Positions 1-5,387 of a DNA stretch of 5,387 bases are shown here, piece after piece (position 1 is the first letter of the stretch; each line of letters starts with the position of its first letter). The stretch is taken from positions 1 through 5,387 of the forward strand of contig JBJXHH010000142.1 in NCBI GenBank assembly GCA_046160675.1, in the 5' to 3' direction. The stretch is from JACMJP01 sp046160675. Its GTDB lineage: Bacteria; Bacteroidota; Bacteroidia; Chitinophagales; BACL12. The notes beneath the pieces were generated by a model that was not told the DNA's origin, ran no database searches, and saw only the letters and a list, made by a program, of their open reading frames with translations. A program made the translations under genes and the position numbers.

Positions 1-210
1 AATAAATAAGTATATGTTGTTTCAAAATGTTTGGTTTTGGAATTGAATTAATTAGTTGATTTGACAAGAGTAAAATCAAACCCTACGGCGGCTTCTCCTG
101 CCGGGCTTTGTGCAGCGGGGGGGGGGGTAAATAGGTGGTTCTTCTGCAGCATCAGGAATTTTACTTAAAGGTATAAAATGTTTTGGGGGGAAATGAAAAT
201 AACTTGCATA
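1..210. other. Left-edge non-coding region with GC-rich patch and G11 run
   Basis: No gene can be supported here. The plus frame entering from the left edge stops at 44-46 after 14 unrecognisable codons. The other reading stretches are short and lack a convincing start or any known motif. Most of the region is AT-rich, but about 79-127 is GC-rich and ends in 11 consecutive G at 117-127; a second run of six G lies at 185-190. The patch could be a dispersed intergenic repeat, a decayed gene fragment or simply spacer. Nothing in the sequence decides between these. Confidence 0.5.
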
Positions 211-241
211 AAAAAAGGCAACCTATGCGGTTGCCTTTTTT
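211..241 (-). terminator. Hairpin terminator of the S74/T9SS gene, probably bidirectional
   Basis: A perfect 13-bp inverted repeat pairs 211-223 with 229-241 around a 5-nt loop (224-228). The core is GGCAACC/GGTTGCC, flanked by six A on one side and six T on the other. Read on the minus strand it begins 17 nt after the stop codon of the 259-1719 gene and ends in a run of seven T, the standard form of an intrinsic terminator. The symmetric A and T flanks mean it could also stop transcription arriving on the plus strand from the left, although no plus-strand gene is visible there. Confidence 0.9.
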
Positions 242-258
242 ATAAAAAACAGATGTAA

Positions 259-1719
259 TTACTTGGTAATCACCATGATTTTAGTATCAATTGATTTGCC
301 ATCAACTACTAACTGATAAGTATAAGTTCCGGCAGCAAAACTTCCACCACTGATCTCTACAGAACCTTTTCCTTTACCTGGTAAAGCAACTGATTTCAGT
401 TCTTCTCCGCTGAGTGAGAATACTTTGATATAAGCATTCACAGAAGTTTCAGGAAGGTTATAGCTGATAACAGTTTTTTCCTTGAAAGGATTAGGAGTGT
501 TTTGATCTAAAGAAGCAAGGTTAGCAAAGTTGCTACCTGCTCCGCTTCTTGCATCAGGTGTAGCATCAGCAAATGCAGCTTCCAGTCTTTCTATCCTGTC
601 AGTAAGTTCAGCAATTGCAGCATCTTTTGCTTCAATTTCAACTTGTTGTTCCTGCATAGCAGCTAAAAGCATAGGAACCAAAGCAGTATAGTTTACTGAT
701 TTGAAAGTTTCTCCACCACCTGTTCTGGCACCGGTTTTTGGATCTCTTTTAATTGCAGATTTGCTTTCTCTTACAATTTCAGGAATCACTTGTTCTACTT
801 CGTCAGCTATCAAACCAAAATGCAGGTTTTTGTCAAAATGATAACCGTTGCCTGATTTGTAGTTATAAGTAGCAGGATTAAGTTGCATCAACTTATCAAG
901 GGTAGATTGTTTTTCCATTGACTTGATGTTTGACTTGAATTTGCGGTCAGAGAATATCCAGTAGTCAATAGCTACTACATGGCCGTCAAAATAACCACCC
1001 CATCCAGCAAGGAAAGTTGTATCAAATGGAGTTCCGTACACAGCGATGTCACCAACGTTGTAAGAGCCGAAACCACCTATTCCCCAGCCAATTGAACTTG
1101 TTCCAACGAAGCCACCTGAAGCGTCAACGCCGATACCCCAAGGTGCAAGAGATGTTGATGGATCAAAAGCCGTAGTGTCAGCATATGCTTGTAAAGCAAT
1201 AGGATCAATAAGTGTATCCACTCTTGTGTTTATAAAAGAACCGATTGGTGTTGGGCCAGCATCGTTATCGGTTGCAACTACGTTTGCAGAATACAATTCG
1301 TCCCATCTTGCTGTTTTTGTACCAAGATCTCTGAGTTTATCACCACTTGGCAATAATGTTTGGTTCACAGATGTTGGGCTTGAAAGGTTTGATAAACTCT
1401 TGTTAGCTCCTGATGGAGTGGTAACTGCTACCCAAGCTGTTCCATTATAATAATAGAAACCGGGTTGAGAGTTAGTTTGATAAATTAGCAGACCCGTAGC
1501 AGGAGAAACAATAGCAGTTTTTTGCGTAGCTGTCATTCTTGGAATGAGTATACCTTTAGTGGTAGACACCACTTCTAGAAGTGAAGAAGCATTAGGCGCT
1601 AAAGTACCAATACCTGCAGACCCTGTAGAAGGGAATGTGTTAGTTTGTGCGTTAAGATTCACGGTTGCTAAATGCAGTACTGATACAGCAATTAGCGCAA
1701 CGTAGATTTTTTTCATCAT
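259..1719 (-). CDS. Secreted tail-fibre-like protein: Peptidase_S74 chaperone domain plus T9SS type A sorting domain
   Basis: The 486-aa product is predicted to be exported and displayed or released through the type IX secretion system. Residues 1-24 form a signal peptide with likely cleavage at LNA|Q. Residues 36-97 carry a motif series common in Bacteroidota fibre proteins (GIGT, TKGILIPRMT, GLLIYQT, FYYYNGTAWV), and 131-143 (DLGTKTARWDELY) resembles tail-fibre repeats. A Gly/aromatic-rich stretch covers about 194-245. The S74 intramolecular chaperone domain starts at SDRKFK (257-262) and contains FGLIADEVEQ (301-310). A heptad coiled coil spans about 351-383, and a T9SS type A domain about 405-486 (NTPNPF, then AGTYTYQLVV). 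S74 domains trimerise fibres and often cleave themselves; Ser257 and Lys262 have the spacing of the known Ser/Lys pair. The ATG at 1719 is preferred over the TTG at 1779 because it starts the signal peptide and lies downstream of a promoter; the adjacent ATG at 1716 is equally possible. Ligand and role are unknown. Confidence 0.93.
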   Translation of the reverse strand: MMKKIYVALIAVSVLHLATVNLNAQTNTFPSTGSAGIGTLAPNASSLLEVVSTTKGILIPRMTATQKTAIVSPATGLLIYQTNSQPGFYYYNGTAWVAVTTPSGANKSLSNLSSPTSVNQTLLPSGDKLRDLGTKTARWDELYSANVVATDNDAGPTPIGSFINTRVDTLIDPIALQAYADTTAFDPSTSLAPWGIGVDASGGFVGTSSIGWGIGGFGSYNVGDIAVYGTPFDTTFLAGWGGYFDGHVVAIDYWIFSDRKFKSNIKSMEKQSTLDKLMQLNPATYNYKSGNGYHFDKNLHFGLIADEVEQVIPEIVRESKSAIKRDPKTGARTGGGETFKSVNYTALVPMLLAAMQEQQVEIEAKDAAIAELTDRIERLEAAFADATPDARSGAGSNFANLASLDQNTPNPFKEKTVISYNLPETSVNAYIKVFSLSGEELKSVALPGKGKGSVEISGGSFAAGTYTYQLVVDGKSIDTKIMVITK

Positions 1720-1748
1720 AATTGTAAAGTTTTTAGTTATTAATGACC

Positions 1749-1780
1749 CGAAAGTAGTGGGATTGTTTTCAAAAATCAAA
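1749..1780 (-). promoter_or_regulatory. Bacteroidota-type promoter for the S74/T9SS gene
   Basis: On the minus strand, TTTG (1780-1777) is followed by a 20-nt spacer and TACTTTCG (1756-1749). This fits the Bacteroidota primary-sigma consensus of a -33 TTTG and a -7 TAnnTTTG, with one mismatch in the -7 box. Transcription would start near 1743, giving a leader of about 25 nt before the ATG at 1719. The leader is AT-rich with no Shine-Dalgarno sequence, as is usual in this phylum. An alternative upstream TTG start (1779-1777) lies inside the -33 box and would not be transcribed from this promoter. Confidence 0.7.
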
Positions 1781-1898
1781 TAAAACCAAAAGATTTTTTT
1801 CCAACAGGATTCTTCACACCCTAATGTGAGATTTAGTAACGTCGAAATGAGAAACTATTCAACGAGTAGATAATTTGCAATTCGCTGAAAATGAATTT

Positions 1899-3743
1899 CT
1901 AATGTTGAACTATAAGATCCAAGTGTTGCGTACCTTTATCAGTAAAGCATTGTACAATGTAGTTCCCTGCAGGAAAAGAAGTGCAATCGATATAATAGCT
2001 GGTTTGCAAAGGGGAGAAAAATAAATAGTCTTTTTTTACAAGCTGGCCGTTTATATCAAATATCAATATAATAACATCTTCTTCATATCGCCCTGAGTAT
2101 GAAATGTTGAAGTTATTATTAGCCGGAACAGGGGAGAGTGAAAATACATTTATATTTTCTACTTGTATATTTTGTTTTTCTTCTTCACATGCTTCTATGG
2201 AAAAATGCACGACATTCGTTGACCAGTGTGGCGAAGAATTGAACTGCCCTGTAAACCAAAATGTACCGTCTACAGGATCTGTTACTATGCCGTTGTAATC
2301 GCCGTAATTCAAAGTAAAGTTGTGTGAAGTTCCTTCTTTTGCAGATACTTCTTCAGCCATCATATTCAGTTCATCACAAACAGTTCTTCCTGTAATTCGC
2401 ATGCCCGGGTAAATTTCATTGCTTGAAATGTTATAACCCAAAGCAATGCTTCCTGCATCATTTATAGTTACACTGCTTATCCAACGATGATCTCCCGTGG
2501 GTTGATATGTGCTTTGCTGGTGAATATACCAGCTTCCACCTGTTTCTTTCCGCAGTTCATACCATCTTACTCCTGCTGTACCTGAGCCGTCAGCGTTACA
2601 TACATGTGAGCATACAATACTTTGATAATCGTCAAAATTTCTATACTGTGCTTTGTCAGTTATAAAATTACTTACAGGCCAAAGTTTTATGGAACTTCCT
2701 TTTTGATCAAGACAACTATTAGAATTGAAACCACATAAATCACTGTTATAATTTTCGATCGGCAATTCAATAGGCTCACTCATAAATGAAGATTCTGGAT
2801 CATCCCAATTAATATGCAGTTCAAATAATTCCAGTCTATCTTCAGAAGGGGAAGGAGCAAACCAAGCGTCATCAATCACTCTTGCAACTATTGCAGGTTC
2901 ATCTGCGGGCACATCGAATGCACCGGTTTGATTTACAGGTGAGCATCCTTGCCATCCTATATTTGGAATTCTGTAGGGTTTGAAATTTAACACAGGTAGG
3001 GAAACAGTTCCGGCTAACACCTCAGCTCTGTTAATAGCATATATTGCGGGTTTGCCTGCAGCGGTGGTAATAATATAAGAATCTCCCCAAACTGCAAGTT
3101 TTTCATAATCTGGAAAACCGTAAGGAGTATTAATGATATAGTAATACCATGCACCTGTAGGATCTGCAGTTTGTGAGGCGCACAAAATAAGTTTGTTTGC
3201 CATCCCTGAATAAAGAAAAGAAATCACAAACCTGTCAGCCTGCTGGTCATAAATAATATTCGGATCTCCATAGTCAAGTTCGCCTGTAAGATCAAAAAAA
3301 TACTTTCTATCAATTAACAAGTCGCCTTCTTTATTCCAAACCCTGATAAGTGAACTGAATGAGTTACTGTTAATCATCTGCACAACATGGTTGGGACCTA
3401 CTGCTAAATTATTATCTGATCGGAGATATTTTGACTTTAAACCATTCCAATTGGAGAGTACAGATATTTCTGTTGATGATGTGTATGTTTTCTGTAATGC
3501 GTTATCTGTAGTATTCACTTTTGTGGGAATCACATTTGCCTGGTTTCTTTCTTTCTCATCATCCTCTTGTTGTTTTGTTTTCAGCATGCCCCGCAGAGTG
3601 AATCCTGCATCTGGGGCATCACTCAGTTTTTTTGTAATACCCTCAAAGCTTATAGTTGTAAACTCAGGGTATTGAACGAATTGAGAAAACACCATTTTTG
3701 CTGTTACTTGAAAAATGATGAAAAAAGAAATTGATTTTTTCAT
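1899..3743 (-). CDS. Large secreted protein of unassigned function with T9SS type A sorting domain
   Basis: The 614-aa product is predicted to be secreted through the T9SS. Residues 1-20 form a signal peptide (likely cut VFS|Q), unusual in having Lys16 within its hydrophobic part. Residues 55-70 are a charged linker. The body, about 95-515, carries motifs I recognise from a widespread family of extracellular, probably beta-propeller-like proteins: NLAVGPNHVVQMIN (112-125), GDPNIIYDQQADRFVIS (159-175), DPTGAWYYY (194-202), FPDYEKLAVWGDSY (210-223), VRWYELR (392-398), HRWISSVTINDAGSIALGY (419-437), GMRITGRT (447-454) and DPVDGTFWFTGQF (489-501). I know no established activity for the family and see no catalytic motif. 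A divergent T9SS C-terminal domain follows at about 532-614 (SPVPANNNFNISY, then FPAGNYIVQC). The ATG at 3743 begins the signal peptide; an in-frame TTG at 3827 would add 28 Lys/Asn-rich residues in front of it and is less likely. It lies 132 nt downstream of the DUF1905/OmdA gene; no strong promoter or terminator was found in that gap. Confidence 0.9.
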   Translation of the reverse strand: MKKSISFFIIFQVTAKMVFSQFVQYPEFTTISFEGITKKLSDAPDAGFTLRGMLKTKQQEDDEKERNQANVIPTKVNTTDNALQKTYTSSTEISVLSNWNGLKSKYLRSDNNLAVGPNHVVQMINSNSFSSLIRVWNKEGDLLIDRKYFFDLTGELDYGDPNIIYDQQADRFVISFLYSGMANKLILCASQTADPTGAWYYYIINTPYGFPDYEKLAVWGDSYIITTAAGKPAIYAINRAEVLAGTVSLPVLNFKPYRIPNIGWQGCSPVNQTGAFDVPADEPAIVARVIDDAWFAPSPSEDRLELFELHINWDDPESSFMSEPIELPIENYNSDLCGFNSNSCLDQKGSSIKLWPVSNFITDKAQYRNFDDYQSIVCSHVCNADGSGTAGVRWYELRKETGGSWYIHQQSTYQPTGDHRWISSVTINDAGSIALGYNISSNEIYPGMRITGRTVCDELNMMAEEVSAKEGTSHNFTLNYGDYNGIVTDPVDGTFWFTGQFNSSPHWSTNVVHFSIEACEEEKQNIQVENINVFSLSPVPANNNFNISYSGRYEEDVIILIFDINGQLVKKDYLFFSPLQTSYYIDCTSFPAGNYIVQCFTDKGTQHLDLIVQH

Positions 3744-3875
3744 GATGTTATAAATAATTTTAAAATTTCGTTTTTTCTTATCTCGGTTTGAATCCAACTT
3801 GTAACTAACAAAAAAAAAATTTTTCAAGGTTGGCTGATTATAAGTGACAGACGATAAGGTATAATTATTAGTTGT

Positions 3876-4394
3876 TTACAATTCTTTGCGGGATTTCACA
3901 TTTGCTCTTATCATTTCGGGGTATCCCATTTTTACGGATAATGCCTTTATAGCCATCGCTATTCGTTTCGCTTTTGTGTGGTCGGTTTTTGCACTGTCAA
4001 TCCATTTCGAAAAATATTTTTGATGGCTGCCGGTTAAAGTTTTATAAAATACTTTTGCTTTTGGTTCGTTTGAGAGACATTCTATAAAGTCTGTATTGAA
4101 ACGAAAATCTGAAGCATCATAACTTAACTGTAGTTCAACCATATATCCCGCCCGCTTACCCAAAGCTTTTCGCATAGTTGCATTTAAGGGAATAATAAAA
4201 TCTCCATTGCCCATTGGAAGTAAAGCAAGTTGTTCAACGGGGTGTTTGTCAATTTTGCCTTTCACCCGAAAAGAAGTTTTTACCCCTTGCTTTAGTCGGT
4301 TAGCTATAATTGAAGAGATATCAATATAACTCCAGCCGGTTTTTTCGCCCTGCTTATCAAATTTTTTTATCACTGCAGTAAATTTTACAGGCAT
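3876..4394 (-). CDS. DUF1905 / YdeI-OmpD-associated (OmdA) family protein
   Basis: The 172-aa product has no signal peptide or membrane segment and should be cytoplasmic. It shows the common two-part arrangement of DUF1905 followed by the YdeI/OmpD-associated (OmdA) domain. The DUF1905 part is about residues 3-90: GWSYIDI (20-26), a K-R-basic strand region (40-50), LLPMGNGDFIIPLNA (58-72) and RKALGKRAG (75-83). The OmdA part is about 100-162: FIECLSNEP (103-111), an aromatic helix with HQKYFSKWIDSAKT (124-137), TKAKRIAMAI (140-149) and a final basic tail. Pfam labels the OmdA part 'bacteriocin protection', but the biochemical role is unsettled, so none is assigned. Length and domain order look complete. 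The ATG at 4394 is the only sensible start. The gene is divergent from the lipoprotein gene, with a 114-nt shared upstream region. Confidence 0.92.
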   Translation of the reverse strand: MPVKFTAVIKKFDKQGEKTGWSYIDISSIIANRLKQGVKTSFRVKGKIDKHPVEQLALLPMGNGDFIIPLNATMRKALGKRAGYMVELQLSYDASDFRFNTDFIECLSNEPKAKVFYKTLTGSHQKYFSKWIDSAKTDHTKAKRIAMAIKALSVKMGYPEMIRANVKSRKEL

Positions 4395-4450
4395 GTACTA
4401 ATACTTTATTTCAGTTTTTTGTTCTACAACATTCCTACAGAATTGGTGCT

Positions 4451-4458
4451 TTACTTTG
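4451..4458 (+). promoter_or_regulatory. Weak -7-like element ahead of the lipoprotein gene
   Basis: TTACTTTG matches the TAnnTTTG consensus except for its second base and lies 50 nt upstream of the ATG at 4509. No TTTG or TTG sits at the expected distance upstream, so support is poor. It abuts the candidate -7 box of the divergent gene on the other strand. The leader before the lipoprotein start is A-rich with no Shine-Dalgarno sequence. Confidence 0.2.
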
Positions 4459-4491
4459 AAACATAAAATCTGAGCATAAAAATAATTCAAA
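4458..4491 (-). promoter_or_regulatory. Possible promoter for the DUF1905/OmdA gene
   Basis: On the minus strand, TTTG (4491-4488) is followed by TATGTTTC (4465-4458), which matches TAnnTTTG except for the last base. The spacer is 22 nt, about two longer than the clear promoter at 1749-1780, so this is only a candidate. It would give a leader of roughly 55-65 nt before the ATG at 4394. Confidence 0.35.
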
Positions 4492-4508
4492 ACAAAACAT
4501 TAAGATCT

Positions 4509-5255
4509 ATGAAAAAAACGATCCTTTTCAACATCATCCTTGCTGTTTTTTTTACTTCAGCATGTAATAAAGAAAACGAAAACTCCGATGAAGAGGATGA
4601 AGATGCATGCATAACAGATGAAAGTTATAAACCCGTGATCGACCCGGATAATTTTATCACAGACTTCAACATAGCCCCAAACCCTTTCTTTCCACTTACA
4701 CCCGGTGTAACGCTCATATATGAAGGTGTAAACGATGAGGGAGATGCTGAGAGGGTGGAGTTGTCATTTACCTCAGACACAAAACTTATTATGGGAGTTA
4801 CCTGCATGATAGTGAATGATAAAGTATTTGTAAACGGTGAACTAGTGGAAGATACTGACGACTGGTTTGCACAAGATAAAACTGGCAATGTCTGGTATTT
4901 TGGGGAAGATGTAGAAGATTATGAAAATGGTGTGCTTGTGAGTACTGAAGGTAGTTGGGAGGCTGGTTCAGACGGAGCATATCCTGGGGTTCGTATGCCT
5001 GCAAATCCATTTCCGGGTAATGTGTACAGGCAAGAATACTTTCCCTGCGAGGCAGAAGACATGGCGCAGGATCTTGAGTTGGGTGTATCAATAACCGTCT
5101 CCTATGGAAGTTTTACAGGTTGCCTGAAAACAACAGAATACACCCCACTAGAACCGGGTGTGAGTGAAACAAAATATTATGCACCAGGTGTAGGGTATAT
5201 AAAAATTGAAAAAGACGGAACCACTGCTTTTATTGAGTTAGTAGATATTAATTGA
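4509..5255 (+). CDS. Predicted lipoprotein with acidic tether, conserved family of unknown function
   Basis: The 248-aa product has a lipoprotein signal peptide: positive MKK start, hydrophobic core, and TSAC ending at Cys19, the predicted lipidated residue. Immediately after it, residues 20-33 are strongly acidic and polar (NKENENSDEEDEDA). In Bacteroidota, acidic residues close behind the lipidated cysteine are associated with export to the cell surface, so surface exposure is likely but inferred. The globular part, about 50-248, shows a pattern I recall from uncharacterised secreted proteins in several phyla: NPFFPLTPGVTLIYEG (58-73), GVTCMIVNDKVFVNGELVEDT (96-116), DWFAQDKTGNVWYFGED (118-134), STEGSWEAG (145-153), YRQEY (173-177), VSYGSF (197-202), YTPLEPGVSETKYYAPGVG (211-229). 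Its function is unknown; it is probably an all-beta fold. Four further cysteines (34, 99, 180, 205) could form disulfides. The ATG at 4509 is fixed by the signal peptide. The gene is convergent with nth, 30 nt away. Confidence 0.92.
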   Translation: MKKTILFNIILAVFFTSACNKENENSDEEDEDACITDESYKPVIDPDNFITDFNIAPNPFFPLTPGVTLIYEGVNDEGDAERVELSFTSDTKLIMGVTCMIVNDKVFVNGELVEDTDDWFAQDKTGNVWYFGEDVEDYENGVLVSTEGSWEAGSDGAYPGVRMPANPFPGNVYRQEYFPCEAEDMAQDLELGVSITVSYGSFTGCLKTTEYTPLEPGVSETKYYAPGVGYIKIEKDGTTAFIELVDIN

Positions 5256-5273
5256 AGTGCATGCGGTATATAG

Positions 5274-5318
5274 AGAATGATCTACTCAAAGCGGTAGGTC
5301 ATTCTTACTTTTTGCTTT
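5274..5318 (+). terminator. Intrinsic terminator of the lipoprotein gene, overlapping the nth 3' end
   Basis: A 12-bp stem pairs 5274-5285 (AGAATGATCTAC) with 5294-5305 (GTAGGTCATTCT), with one T-G wobble and an 8-nt loop. It is followed on the plus strand by TACTTTTTGCTTT, a T-rich tail. It begins 18 nt after the lipoprotein stop codon. The right arm and the T tail lie within the last codons of the convergent nth gene, and the nth stop codon is in the loop. Read on the minus strand the hairpin has no T run behind it, so it should be a clear terminator only for the plus strand. Confidence 0.8.
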
Positions 5319-5387
5319 ATAAAATGCGCAGTAAGGATGCATGACGCATATATTGCATTTTGGGTTAGTGGGTCTGCAGATTTCCCT
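5286..5387 (-). CDS. Endonuclease III, C-terminal 33 residues (5' part beyond the window)
   Basis: Endonuclease III is a base-excision-repair DNA glycosylase/AP lyase that removes oxidised pyrimidines. Only the end of the gene is inside the window. Read on the minus strand from 5387, an open frame of 33 codons runs to TGA at 5288-5286. It contains CRPTNPKCNICVMHPYC, an exact C-x6-C-x2-C-x5-C arrangement (codons starting 5378, 5357, 5348 and 5330), the [4Fe-4S] ligand set at the C-terminus of Nth. The protein ends 13 residues after the last cysteine. That fits Nth and argues against MutY, which has the same cluster followed by a further C-terminal domain. The catalytic Lys and Asp lie outside the window and cannot be checked. 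The gene is convergent with the lipoprotein gene. Confidence 0.87.
   Translation of the reverse strand, partial: REICRPTNPKCNICVMHPYCAFYKAKSKNDLPL

Noticed and set aside
52..168. Open plus frame through the GC-rich patch
   Set aside because: It has no ATG start, about 38 codons, a Gly run caused by the G11 tract and no recognisable motif.
178..258. 26-codon plus-strand ORF starting MFWGEMK
   Set aside because: It runs straight through the terminator hairpin at 211-241, has no homology I recognise and no supporting start signal.
1175..1450. 91-codon plus-strand ORF
   Set aside because: It is antisense to the S74/T9SS gene, whose signal peptide, domains and sorting tail are clearly real; the product looks like random translation.
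1820..1837. Small inverted repeat TCACA/TGTGA in the gap after the large T9SS gene
   Set aside because: The stem is only 5 bp and no T run follows it on the minus strand, so it does not qualify as a terminator.
3391..3675. 94-codon plus-strand ORF with hydrophobic stretches
   Set aside because: It is antisense to the large secreted protein; the apparent membrane-like composition comes from reading the complement of charged Lys/Glu codons.
3789..3827. TTG at 3827-3825 as a -33 box for the large T9SS gene
   Set aside because: No sequence resembling TAnnTTTG lies 19-21 nt downstream; the nearest candidates (TAGTTACA, TACAAGTT) match poorly.
4625..5091. Two overlapping minus-strand ORFs of 87 and 97 codons
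   Set aside because: Both are antisense to the lipoprotein gene, have Ser/Pro/His/Leu-rich translations without motifs, and overlap each other.
1..5387. Prophage or contractile-injection locus suggested by the tail-fibre-like protein
   Set aside because: No other phage structural, lysis or integration gene is present, and the fibre protein has its own signal peptide and T9SS tail, which fits a cell-surface protein better.

Overview
The window looks like Bacteroidota chromosome, probably near Chitinophagales/Sphingobacteriia. The DNA is AT-rich, translation starts lack Shine-Dalgarno sequences, and one promoter matches the Bacteroidota TTTG / TAnnTTTG type. Two long secreted proteins end in type IX secretion (T9SS) type A C-terminal sorting domains. 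The genus assignment is inference.

Layout, left to right. Positions 1-258 hold no credible gene; they contain a GC-rich patch with an 11-G run and a strong hairpin terminator for the first gene. Three genes follow on the minus strand: a tail-fibre-like secreted protein with a Peptidase_S74 intramolecular chaperone domain and a T9SS tail (259-1719), a large secreted protein of a conserved but functionally unassigned family, also with a T9SS tail (1899-3743), and a cytoplasmic DUF1905/YdeI-OmpD-associated (OmdA) protein (3876-4394). Divergent from these, on the plus strand, is a predicted acidic-tethered lipoprotein (4509-5255). At the right edge is the 3' end of a convergent endonuclease III gene (5286-5387, minus), too short for an ordinary ORF search but recognisable by its complete four-cysteine iron-sulfur motif.

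The genes do not form an obvious pathway. Minus-strand gaps of 132 and 179 nt, plus a good promoter directly before the tail-fibre gene, argue for separate transcription units. The common theme is cell-surface or secreted proteins: two T9SS clients and one lipoprotein, with no T9SS machinery genes in view. The two long reading frames are open upstream to TTG codons, but ATG-started signal peptides give better starts; in one case the upstream TTG is itself part of the -33 promoter box.

I see no CRISPR array, tRNA, rRNA, insertion sequence or defence system. No clearly new multi-gene system is evident. The points most worth a second look are the combination of a self-cleaving S74 domain with a downstream T9SS signal, the terminator that overlaps the coding end of the convergent nth gene, and the 11-G patch.
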